Below, piece by piece: positions 1-7,246 of a DNA stretch of 13,598 bases. Location: NCBI GenBank assembly GCA_947177925.1, contig CAMWWJ010000055.1, positions 1 through 13,598 of the forward strand, in the 5' to 3' direction. Source of the stretch: an uncultured Lachnospiraceae bacterium (GTDB lineage: Bacteria > Bacillota > Clostridia > Lachnospirales > Lachnospiraceae). Under the pieces are notes generated by a model, which was not told where the DNA came from, did no database searches, and worked only from the letters and a program-made list of their open reading frames with translations. Made by a program: the position numbers and the translations under genes. Every line of letters starts with the position of its first letter. Position 1 is the first letter of the stretch.

Positions 1-24
1 ATATTAAACATAAATAACAAAAAT

Positions 25-305
25 GCAATGAAGAGAAATAGTATATATTTGGAACATTTCAGAGAGAAGCCGGCAGGTGAAAGGCTTTATGGAAAAATAT
101 AGAACCGGTCTCTAAGCTGTGAACCGAACTTAAATGCCGAATGTATGTATTGGCATGGAAACAGTAGGCTTCAACGGATTTCCACCGTTACAGGGAAGGC
201 GGTATAAGATATGTCTTGTACCGGATGAGTGCAGTTTTATACTGAAATTAGGTGGTAACACGGACAAGATTCGCCCTAAGCTGATTTTTCGGCTTAGGGT
301 TTTTA
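25..305 (+). promoter_or_regulatory. T-box riboswitch (proline, tRNA-Pro sensing) leader of proS
   Basis: This transcribed leader controls proS by reading the charging state of tRNA-Pro. Stem I lies at about 61-115, closed by AGAGA (61-65) with TCTCT (109-113). Just before its 3' strand the motif GAA-CCG-G places the likely specifier codon CCG (Pro) at 105-107. The stem III region, with its AGTAGGCTTCAACGG motif and the partner CCGTT, lies at about 164-193. The conserved T-box AGGTGGTAACACGG is at 250-263. In it, TGGT (253-256) would pair with the NCCA end of an uncharged tRNA whose discriminator base is A, as expected for bacterial tRNA-Pro. A terminator hairpin follows. Uncharged tRNA-Pro should favour the antiterminator and raise proS expression. 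The 5' boundary is approximate, and the promoter lies at or beyond the window edge. Confidence 0.93.
274..304 (+). terminator. Intrinsic terminator of the proS T-box leader
   Basis: CCCTAAGC (274-281) pairs with GCTTAGGG (292-299) around a 10-nt loop and is followed by a run of five T (300-304). The 5' strand lies directly downstream of the T-box sequence, so forming the antiterminator with uncharged tRNA would compete with this hairpin. This is the conditional terminator of the riboswitch. Confidence 0.92.
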
Positions 306-344
306 TTATGCAAAAAATAAATCATTATAAAAGGAGACAAGAAA

Positions 345-1781
345 ATGGCTGATAACAAAAAACTAGTAGAAGCAATCACCTCTATGGAAGAGGACTTTGC
401 CCAATGGTACACAGATGTTGTGAAAAAAGCGGAATTGATTGATTACACAAGCGTAAAGGGCTGTATGGTCTTTAAGCCTGCAGGCTATGCAATCTGGGAA
501 TTGATCCAATCCCAGATGGATGCCATGTTCAAGGAAACAGGAGTGGAAAACGTATACTTACCAATGTTCATTCCGGAAAGCCTGTTACAAAAAGAAAAGG
601 ATCACGTAGAAGGCTTTGCGCCTGAGGTAGCATGGGTTACCCATGGAGGAATGAATCCACTGCAGGAAAGACTTTGCGTAAGACCTACTTCCGAAACACT
701 TTTCTGTGATTTTTATAAAAATGAAATTCAATCTTACAGGGATTTGCCAAAGGTATACAATCAATGGTGCAGCGTTGTACGCTGGGAAAAAGAAACAAGA
801 CCATTCCTCCGTTCCAGGGAATTTTTATGGCAGGAAGGGCATACCGCCCATGCTACTGCTGAAGATGCTGAAGCAAGAACCATTCAAATGTTAAACGTAT
901 ATGCGGATTTCTGTGAACAGGTGCTTGCAATCCCTGTTATAAAAGGGCGCAAGACCGATAAGGAAAAATTTGCAGGAGCAGAAGCTACCTATACAATAGA
1001 AGCTTTAATGCACGACGGAAAGGCGCTTCAATCCGGCACAAGCCATAACTTTGGAGATGGATTTGCAAAGGCATTTGGCATCCAATACACTGATAAGGAC
1101 AACAAGCTGCAATATGTACATCAGACCTCATGGGGAGCATCCACCAGACTGATTGGCGGCATTATTATGGTTCATGGAGATGATTCCGGTCTGGTACTTC
1201 CACCTAAAATTGCTCCTACCCAGGTCATGATTATTCCAATCATGCAGCATAAGGAAGGGGTTTTGGAAAAGGCAGCAGAATTAAAACAGTTACTTTCTGC
1301 TAACTTCCGTGTAAAAGTGGATGATACGGAAAAGAGTCCGGGATGGAAATTCTCTGAACAGGAAATGAGAGGTATTCCGGTCCGCGTGGAAATCGGTCCA
1401 AAGGATATTCAGGCAAATAAATGCATTTTGGTTCGTCGTGATACAAGAGAAAAAATGGAAGTAGCCTTGGATGAGCTGGAAGGAAAGATTACGGAAGTAC
1501 TGGAAAAAATGCAGTCAGAAATGCTGGAAAGAGCAAGAGCACACAGGGACTCCCATATCTCCACTGCCGTAACCATGGAGGAATTTGCAAGAAACGTGGA
1601 AGAAAAATCGGGCTTTATTAAAGCAATGTGGTGCGGCGACCAGGCATGTGAAGACCTGATTAAAGAGCAGACCGGCGCTACAAGCCGCTGTATGCCATTT
1701 GAACAGGAGACGATTTCCGATAAGTGCGTTTGCTGTGGCAAACCGGCGACTAAGATGGTTTACTGGGGAAGAGCTTATTAA
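345..1781 (+). CDS. proS: Prolyl-tRNA synthetase (archaeal/eukaryotic-like type)
   Basis: ProS charges tRNA-Pro with proline in the cytoplasm, using ATP (EC 6.1.1.15). The 478-residue length fits the shorter ProS class that lacks the inserted editing domain of the E. coli-type enzyme. Class II motif 2 is seen as RWEKETRPFLRSREFLWQEG from residue 146, and motif 3 as WGASTRLIGG at residues 263-272. An anticodon-binding domain follows at about 290-385. The C-terminal domain has a cysteine set (C430, C435, C449, C461, C463, C464) suited to zinc binding and ends in the typical -WGRAY with a terminal Tyr, so the protein looks complete. The start follows AAAGGAG at a good distance, 40 bases after the T-box terminator. 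The gene is controlled by that T-box and ends in a 4-bp overlap with the convergent gene. Confidence 0.97.
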   Translation: MADNKKLVEAITSMEEDFAQWYTDVVKKAELIDYTSVKGCMVFKPAGYAIWELIQSQMDAMFKETGVENVYLPMFIPESLLQKEKDHVEGFAPEVAWVTHGGMNPLQERLCVRPTSETLFCDFYKNEIQSYRDLPKVYNQWCSVVRWEKETRPFLRSREFLWQEGHTAHATAEDAEARTIQMLNVYADFCEQVLAIPVIKGRKTDKEKFAGAEATYTIEALMHDGKALQSGTSHNFGDGFAKAFGIQYTDKDNKLQYVHQTSWGASTRLIGGIIMVHGDDSGLVLPPKIAPTQVMIIPIMQHKEGVLEKAAELKQLLSANFRVKVDDTEKSPGWKFSEQEMRGIPVRVEIGPKDIQANKCILVRRDTREKMEVALDELEGKITEVLEKMQSEMLERARAHRDSHISTAVTMEEFARNVEEKSGFIKAMWCGDQACEDLIKEQTGATSRCMPFEQETISDKCVCCGKPATKMVYWGRAY

Positions 1782-2299
1782 AAAACCGGAGGCTGAAAAA
1801 TTGGCAGATCCGGAATCCAGAAAGAAAACACATAAAATAAAAGGACATCAGTTGCTAAATAAAGAAGGCATAGCCGGAATATCCATATAGGAAAAAAAAA
1901 TTTTTTTATGGATAACCCATGATAAAGACCAAGCATAAGGGAAGCCAGCAATAGAAGACAGTCGGAAACAATCCCTTCTATAGTAAAACCATACTTTAAT
2001 CCATAATATCCTGTGGCAACAAAAAGCTTCCCGATGATGACTGCCAGTGCTGTCATAATCACCCGGTTTTTTATGGAAATCTTTTTTATCCATTTATTCC
2101 AGGGATACAGAAAAACAATGCATGTAGGATAAAAAACAAGCTTTAAATGCTCCCAGATACTTTCACTGACAGGCATAAGCCCGGCTAATGGAAAAAATCT
2201 TCCCAAAAGGTCATAAGTAAAATGTAGGATAGAAGCACATATATAGGCAACTGTCACCGATAAAAGAAAATGTTTAAACCTGGATGCTTTTGATGTCAT
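1778..2299 (-). CDS. DUF6512-like integral membrane protein
   Basis: A 173-residue hydrophobic protein with about five membrane segments (near 11-31, 54-68, 79-100, 108-128 and 133-158). After the first segment it has the motif HFTYDLLG (26-33), followed by PVSESIWEHLKL (43-54). From memory this matches the P-V-N-E-S-x-W-E-H-x-K-L signature of the Firmicutes family DUF6512, whose function is unknown. The start follows AGAGG with 9 bases of spacing. Its stop overlaps the proS stop by 4 bp in convergent orientation. The C-terminus, ending IFQPPVF, seems abrupt compared with relatives as I recall them. The gene contains a run of nine A then seven T (plus strand 1892-1907) encoding KKFFF, which could slip, but the reading frame here is open. 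No confident promoter is visible upstream. Confidence 0.75.
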   Translation of the reverse strand: MTSKASRFKHFLLSVTVAYICASILHFTYDLLGRFFPLAGLMPVSESIWEHLKLVFYPTCIVFLYPWNKWIKKISIKNRVIMTALAVIIGKLFVATGYYGLKYGFTIEGIVSDCLLLLASLMLGLYHGLSIKKFFFPIWIFRLCLLYLATDVLLFYVFSFWIPDLPIFQPPVF

Positions 2300-2368
2300 A
2301 GGGATAACCTCTTTTTTCAGATTTGATATATAATGAAATATATATTTTTAGTATATCTTTTTTAGAAG

Positions 2369-2461
2369 AATATATGAAAATAGAAAAAGCCTATATAAAA
2401 ACACAGCGAAACCAATCAGTTTCCGTTTTTATATAGGCTTTATTTTCTATCATTATATATT
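2369..2461 (-). terminator. Long AT-rich hairpin, terminator of the HAD/GNAT operon
   Basis: The core stem pairs GCCTATATAAAAAC (2389-2402) with GTTTTTATATAGGC (2425-2438). An inner stem GAAAC/GTTTC (2408-2412 and 2419-2423) sits inside it. Read on the minus strand, the hairpin is followed by TTTTTCTATTTTC, which fits Rho-independent termination of the HAD gene ending 91 bases before it. On the plus strand it is followed by TTTATTTT, so it could work in both directions, though no plus-strand gene ends just upstream. Imperfect pairing extends outwards to AATATAT/ATATATT at 2369-2461. Confidence 0.8.
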
Positions 2462-2529
2462 CATATGCAAATTCGTTATATATCCATATACAGATGAGAA
2501 TTATTTAGTAATTTTCCAACCAGATAAAA

Positions 2530-3348
2530 TCAGTCTACTATAAATTTGTCAATGACAGTCACAATACCATCTTCGTCATTAGATTTCGTAATAAAATCAG
2601 CCGCTTCCTTTACCTTGTCCTGTGCGTTAGCCATTGCTACCCCAATGCCGGCATATTCAATCATGGTCATGTCATTAAATCCATCCCCGCAGCAGATAGC
2701 ATTTTCTCTTGTAAGCCCCACAGAGCTTAGCATACGGTCCAGGGAAGCTGCTTTATCCACATTCTTAGGCATAATCTCAATAAAAAATGGCTCTGAACGG
2801 TAAATACTTAAAATGTCCCCATACATTTCCTGCAATTCTTTTTCATAATTTTCAGCAATTTCAGGAGGTGCGGTCATAAGGCACTTATTCACGTCAAAAT
2901 CCACATATTTGGGGAAATCCGTCACTTTTTTGATAGGCATTCCATTGATACGGGATTCCAGTTCAATGTATTTATCTGTTCTGGTGCCAAGAATAATGTT
3001 GTCCCCCAGATAGGTGACAATGCCCATGTCGTTTGCCCTTGCATACCGGTAAAGTCCCGGTATCACAGAAGCCGGCAGGGTCTTCTGGTATACGATTTCC
3101 CCTGAACGGCAGTTTATGATTCTTCCTCCATTAAAGGAAAGCAGGTAACCGCCATATTTTTCCAGCTCCAGTTCTTTTGCGTAGCGCCTCATTCCGGGTG
3201 TGGGACGGCCGGAAGCCAGAATGACCTTATGCCCTCTTTTCATAATATCTATGATTCCCCGCTTTGTATTTTCCGTTATTTCTTTTTGGGAATTGGTCAG
3301 CGTGCCGTCGATATCCAGGACAAGCACTTTTTCATCTCTTGTTTTCAT
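2530..3348 (-). CDS. Cof-type HAD-IIB family phosphatase
   Basis: A 272-residue cytoplasmic phosphohydrolase of the haloacid dehalogenase superfamily, subfamily IIB. Motif I is LDIDGTLTN, with nucleophile D12 and acid/base D14. Motif II is ILASGR, with S46. The motif III lysine is probably K199 in VDKAASL, and motif IV is GDGFNDMTMI with D222 and D226. The C2 cap domain lies between motifs II and III, at about residues 85-190. Length and motifs are complete. Relatives such as Cof, YidA and YwpJ act on sugar phosphates, nucleotides or pyridoxal phosphate; the substrate here cannot be read from the sequence. The start codon lies inside an ATGA overlap with the GNAT stop, with AAAGGA upstream inside the GNAT gene, so the two are translationally coupled. 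A hairpin terminator follows. Confidence 0.9.
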   Translation of the reverse strand: MKTRDEKVLVLDIDGTLTNSQKEITENTKRGIIDIMKRGHKVILASGRPTPGMRRYAKELELEKYGGYLLSFNGGRIINCRSGEIVYQKTLPASVIPGLYRYARANDMGIVTYLGDNIILGTRTDKYIELESRINGMPIKKVTDFPKYVDFDVNKCLMTAPPEIAENYEKELQEMYGDILSIYRSEPFFIEIMPKNVDKAASLDRMLSSVGLTRENAICCGDGFNDMTMIEYAGIGVAMANAQDKVKEAADFITKSNDEDGIVTVIDKFIVD

Positions 3349-3794
3349 ATTTCATGTTCCTTTTTCTTCTTGCGATAGTACATTAAATATTCTACTTCGC
3401 CTAAATCCTCGTTTACTTCCTCCGACTTTTTAAGAAGCCCCTGCCCCTCGTAAAACCGGTATGCTCCATAATTGTTTTCAAATACATGAAGAGTAAAAAA
3501 ATCATAGTCCTCTTTGATATAATTTAAAAGTCTGGAACCGATTCCGATGCCACGATAATCCTTTTCCACAAAAAGCCCGGCAAGATAGCCCTCATCCATA
3601 CCGATAAAGCCTACCACCTTCCCGTCTATCTCATAAACAAAGGTATCCACTTCCAAAATGGCTCTGGAAACATAGGAAAAATTTCTGTCCCAATAATCCT
3701 TTGGAATAAAATCATGGGCTTCCAAATTGCCATCATACCAGATTTTCATTACTTTTTTCAAGTCGTCCGGAATCATTTTTCTTATAAAATCCAT
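3345..3794 (-). CDS. GNAT family N-acetyltransferase (YiaC/YjaB-like)
   Basis: A 149-residue acetyl-CoA-dependent N-acetyltransferase. The acetyl-CoA-binding loop is RGIGIG (81-86), preceded by the beta-4 strand LAGLFVEKDY. The C-terminal NNYGAYRFYEGQGL (107-120) supplies the usual conserved Tyr (Y115). The N-terminal IWYDGNLEAHDFIPKDYW (18-35) resembles E. coli YiaC and YjaB, small GNAT enzymes; YiaC acts as a protein lysine acetyltransferase. The acceptor here is unknown. I chose the ATG at 3794 because GGGGAG precedes it by 7 bases. An in-frame ATG at 3848 would add 18 residues without family similarity and without a clear ribosome binding site. Overlap with the downstream HAD gene by ATGA makes a two-gene operon. 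Confidence 0.88.
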   Translation of the reverse strand: MDFIRKMIPDDLKKVMKIWYDGNLEAHDFIPKDYWDRNFSYVSRAILEVDTFVYEIDGKVVGFIGMDEGYLAGLFVEKDYRGIGIGSRLLNYIKEDYDFFTLHVFENNYGAYRFYEGQGLLKKSEEVNEDLGEVEYLMYYRKKKKEHEI

Positions 3795-3907
3795 ATAATA
3801 CTCCCCGCAGTGTTCGTAAAGAGTAAGCTGGAATCTGTCGTATAGCATAGATACAACAAATTGACACTTTCTCCTGAGAAATATACAGTTGTTTGCTAAC
3901 AGCTATT

Positions 3908-3913
3908 ATTATA
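3908..3913 (-). promoter_or_regulatory. Possible -10 box for the GNAT-HAD operon
   Basis: The minus strand reads a perfect TATAAT here, about 115 bases before the chosen GNAT start. The sequence 17 bases further upstream (TAGCCA) is a poor -35 box and no TGn extension is present, so this is only a candidate. Confidence 0.35.
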
Positions 3914-3944
3914 CTAAAAACTCTTTCCCTTGGCTAGTGTAAGG

Positions 3945-3973
3945 TTTGCAAATAAACCATATTATGTTAAAAT
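3945..3973 (+). promoter_or_regulatory. Probable promoter of the J-TPR/hscC operon
   Basis: TTTGCA (3945-3950, 4/6 to the sigma-A -35) and TAAAAT (3968-3973, 5/6 to the -10) are separated by exactly 17 bases, about 45 bases before the start codon. A 5-6-5 inverted repeat, GGTTT/AAACC (3943-3958), covers the -35 and could be an operator or chance. A second candidate further upstream is TTGACA (3861-3866) with TACAGT (3884-3889), also at 17-base spacing. No CIRCE element (TTAGCACTC-N9-GAGTGCTAA) is present, so HrcA control is not indicated. Confidence 0.5.
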
Positions 3974-4019
3974 TATTATTGCTTAAACAGGAAATTTAAA
4001 TTAGAGAGGAAAAAGGTGA

Positions 4020-7000
4020 ATGAATATCTGGAAGATATTGGACATTGAAGAAACAAAGGATAAAAGCATAATTCGCGACGCTTATCGGAAAAAGTTAGTA
4101 TTGGTAAATCCAGAGGAAGACCAGCAGGGGTTCATGGAGCTTCGCAGGGCATATGAACAGGCTATGGCGGAAGCTGACAGAACAGAGAAGGATAATGAGC
4201 CTGATGTAATAAAAGAGGAAGAAGGGCAGAACACTCCTATAGGACTATGGATGAAAAATGTAGACGTCTTATATCAGGATATAAGGCTTCGAGGAAATGT
4301 AGAAAAATGGAAAGAGCTTTTAGAGCAGGATATCTGCTTTTCTTTAGAAACAAAAACAGAGGTTCGGGATGAACTGCTGAAATACTTTATGTCTCATAAT
4401 TATCTGTCTCAGGAAATATGGAAGCTGTTGGATGACAGGTTTTTGTTAAGAGAATATAAGGAGGAGCTTTATGAGAAGTTTCCTGCCAATTATATTGATC
4501 AGGGAGTTATTGAAAGTATTGAGCATAAGGAATTTATAGATATACAATATACAGAGTCCATAGGTGGCAGTGATTATGACCAATTTTTCAGTAAGTGCTA
4601 TGAGCTGTATCATTTATTAGTGGAAGGAAATACAGAAGAGGCGGAGCAAAAATTTTCCGGACTGGAAGAATTAAAGATTTATCACCCCTATGTGGATGTA
4701 CTGCGTATACGGTATTTACTGATGAAGGAGGAAATTGAAGAAGCAGAGGAATTAATGGGAATCATAAAAGAAAAACTGCCGGAGGATATAGAGGTGCTTC
4801 GTGCTGAGGCAGATCTCTATTTAGTAAAGAAAGAATATGATAAGGCAAAGGCGGCCTACCAAAATATACTAAAGCTTTTCCCAGATCATTATAATGCGAA
4901 AGTGGCTTTAGGAAATATCTGTTTTGAGCAAAAGGAATACAAAGAAGCTAAAAAATATTATGATGAAGCCTATGATATTCATAAAAATGATTATCTGGGA
5001 CAGGAAATATTTAACTGTGTAGAAAAATTAGAAAGCTTTTATTATGAAAGGTGGAAAGAAAATCCTCATGATCTGGAAAATGCTATTGAGTTGGCGAGGA
5101 CTTACTATCAGCAAAGTAAGTTCAAACAATCTTTAAAGATTCTTTTAGATATGGTTCCCGATGAAGAGAACCAATTGGAACATGTACATTTAATAGGCTG
5201 TAATTATATGTACATGCAGGAATATGAAAAATCTTTGCTTTATTTAAAGCAGTGGGTAAGTGAAACGGAGAAATTAGAAGAGGACGGAACAGAAAAAAGG
5301 GAAAAAGCAATTAAACGGTTAAGCGCAGCATATCATTGCACAGCACAGGCATTGGCAGGCCTGAAAAAATATGAAGAGGCAGATGAATATCTGGAGCGGG
5401 CGCTTGCAACGGGAATACAGACAATAGATGTTTATGAGGAAAAGGCGAGAATCTACTTTGTCCGGAAAAGATATGATGATGTTTTAAAAATCTGTGACAA
5501 AATATTGGAATATGACAGAAGCTCTCCGGTAGCATACGGATTTCGGGCAGAAACATTTTATGAGCGTGGTTATTATTTGGATTCCTTAAGGGAGTGGAAC
5601 TATTGTATTGAGATTTCCCCCAATAATCTAAGTTATTATATTAAAAAGACGTATTGCTTTTACCTGATGGAAAAATATGATGAGGCATTGGAAGTCTTAA
5701 ATTATGTAAAAGAAAACGGAGCTGAAAGTGACAGCATCGTGATGTGGGAAGCAATGATAGAGGGCGCTAAGGGCAATCAGGAAAAAGCCTTAAAAACATT
5801 ACTTGATTTAAGTATAAGAGCAGAAGCGGCAAAAGATTTTGAACAGGCAATCGTGCACAGATTATATTTTGAAATAGGAAGAATATATGTTCATAAAGAA
5901 CAGAATGAAGAGGCGAAGTTTTATCTTGATAAAGCATTGAAAGTCAATCCACATTTTGTAAGAGGCATTATTTTTAAGGGAAATATCTACTGGATTGAAA
6001 AGGACTTTGAGAATGCGCTCACATGTTTTTTGCAGGCATTGGAAGAAGAGCCGGGGCATGAAAAAATAAACGGATGGATTGGAGAAGTCTATGAAGATAA
6101 GAAGGAATATAAAAATGCAATTGCTTATTATACGAAACAGTTAAACATTGCGCCAAATGCCTTTATATACTTAAGCAGAGGATGGTGCTATGAGGGTCTG
6201 AAAAAGTATGGGGAAGCAAAGCAGGATTATGAAAAAAGCATACAGTTAGATTCGAACAATGGAAACACTTACTGCCTGTTAGCCAATATTTATATGTGGG
6301 AAGAACAGGATGAAAAGGCAATGGAATATTTTAGGGAGGGCCTTGAAAAAAATGAAAAAGAGCCAAGTGCCTGGCAGTATCGTTGTTATATACAGTGTTG
6401 CAGGAGGCTTCAGAAGTGGGATAAGGCAATTGAGCTTTATAATCGGTGCATAATTCAGGTACAGGATCCCTTTGACAGGAAAAAATTAGGGGAGCTTTAT
6501 ATGGTCATGGGGCAATATGAACAAGCTCTTGCCGAATATACACAATATGGAAGATTTGGTGAGCAATATCGGGTTCATATGTTAAAAGATATGGTAAGGT
6601 GCCTGTTACATATGAAAAGGATAGATGATGCAGAACAAATCATACAGAAAGAATTTGGGGATATTTTTCTTGTGCAGGACATGGCTGAAAGAGACTATAA
6701 TGCAAGGATAATGGATATTTATCTGTATCTGACCATGAAAAAAATATTTCAGGCAAAACGGGAATATAAAAAGATGCTGCGGAGGATTCGTAGAACAAAA
6801 GCAGGCGAACCCAAGAGAATCATATATTTAAAGTGTTATTTTGCTTTAAGGGGAAAAAAGAGCCGAAAGATATATGATAAAAGCCTGAAGGGTCATATAT
6901 GTAGCATGGAAAAAGAAGCAAAAGAGATGGTTCTGGATTCTCCAGAATACATTGCCAAAAGAGATAGTTCCTTAGCGCTTGCAGAATTGGCAAGGGATCA

Positions 7001-7226
7001 TTATGAAAAAGCAATGGAATATGCGCAAAGCGCATTGACATGTAAAAGGTGCAGGGATTGCAGTTTTTGCCAATGCATAGATGCCCTGTTTGTAAAGGCA
7101 ATGGTTTTGGAAATAACCGGAAGATTTGAAGAAGCATTGGCTTGTTATGTAAGGCTTATGGAATTGGATGGGGGAGATTTGGATTATATTATGGCATATG
7201 AACGGCTTTATAAGAAAATGAAATGA
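4020..7226 (+). CDS. J-domain-like, long TPR-repeat protein (HscC partner)
   Basis: A 1068-residue soluble protein without signal peptide or membrane segment. Residues 1-50 look like a J domain (WKILDIEETKDKSIIRDAYRKK, then GFMELRRAYEQAM), but the HPD tripeptide that triggers Hsp70 ATPase activity reads N30-P31-E32. A charged linker follows. From about residue 190 to the end there are many tetratricopeptide repeats, recognisable by the A-x-x-Y, Y-x-x-A-x-x-Y/F and P spacing (for example near 245-335, 435-560 and 620-790). TPR arrays normally bind proteins. Near the C-terminus five cysteines, C1008, C1011, C1014, C1017 and C1019, form a tight cluster. The start follows GAGAGGA by 9 bases. The gene lies 20 bases before hscC, which suggests it recruits or regulates that Hsp70. 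The client is unknown. Confidence 0.88.
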   Translation: MNIWKILDIEETKDKSIIRDAYRKKLVLVNPEEDQQGFMELRRAYEQAMAEADRTEKDNEPDVIKEEEGQNTPIGLWMKNVDVLYQDIRLRGNVEKWKELLEQDICFSLETKTEVRDELLKYFMSHNYLSQEIWKLLDDRFLLREYKEELYEKFPANYIDQGVIESIEHKEFIDIQYTESIGGSDYDQFFSKCYELYHLLVEGNTEEAEQKFSGLEELKIYHPYVDVLRIRYLLMKEEIEEAEELMGIIKEKLPEDIEVLRAEADLYLVKKEYDKAKAAYQNILKLFPDHYNAKVALGNICFEQKEYKEAKKYYDEAYDIHKNDYLGQEIFNCVEKLESFYYERWKENPHDLENAIELARTYYQQSKFKQSLKILLDMVPDEENQLEHVHLIGCNYMYMQEYEKSLLYLKQWVSETEKLEEDGTEKREKAIKRLSAAYHCTAQALAGLKKYEEADEYLERALATGIQTIDVYEEKARIYFVRKRYDDVLKICDKILEYDRSSPVAYGFRAETFYERGYYLDSLREWNYCIEISPNNLSYYIKKTYCFYLMEKYDEALEVLNYVKENGAESDSIVMWEAMIEGAKGNQEKALKTLLDLSIRAEAAKDFEQAIVHRLYFEIGRIYVHKEQNEEAKFYLDKALKVNPHFVRGIIFKGNIYWIEKDFENALTCFLQALEEEPGHEKINGWIGEVYEDKKEYKNAIAYYTKQLNIAPNAFIYLSRGWCYEGLKKYGEAKQDYEKSIQLDSNNGNTYCLLANIYMWEEQDEKAMEYFREGLEKNEKEPSAWQYRCYIQCCRRLQKWDKAIELYNRCIIQVQDPFDRKKLGELYMVMGQYEQALAEYTQYGRFGEQYRVHMLKDMVRCLLHMKRIDDAEQIIQKEFGDIFLVQDMAERDYNARIMDIYLYLTMKKIFQAKREYKKMLRRIRRTKAGEPKRIIYLKCYFALRGKKSRKIYDKSLKGHICSMEKEAKEMVLDSPEYIAKRDSSLALAELARDHYEKAMEYAQSALTCKRCRDCSFCQCIDALFVKAMVLEITGRFEEALACYVRLMELDGGDLDYIMAYERLYKKMK

Positions 7227-7246
7227 GATAGACGGGGAGATAATAG

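Noticed and set aside
134..352. Open frame of 72 codons before proS
   Set aside because: It lies entirely in the T-box leader, runs through the antiterminator and terminator, has no ribosome binding site and its translation looks like nothing known.
3795..3848. Longer start of the acetyltransferase at 3848
   Set aside because: The extra 18 residues do not fit GNAT N-termini, while GGGGAG stands at the right distance before the ATG at 3794.
3849..4019. CIRCE/HrcA operator before the chaperone operon
   Set aside because: I looked for TTAGCACTC and GAGTGCTAA half-sites and found none; only the weak GGTTT-N6-AAACC repeat is there.
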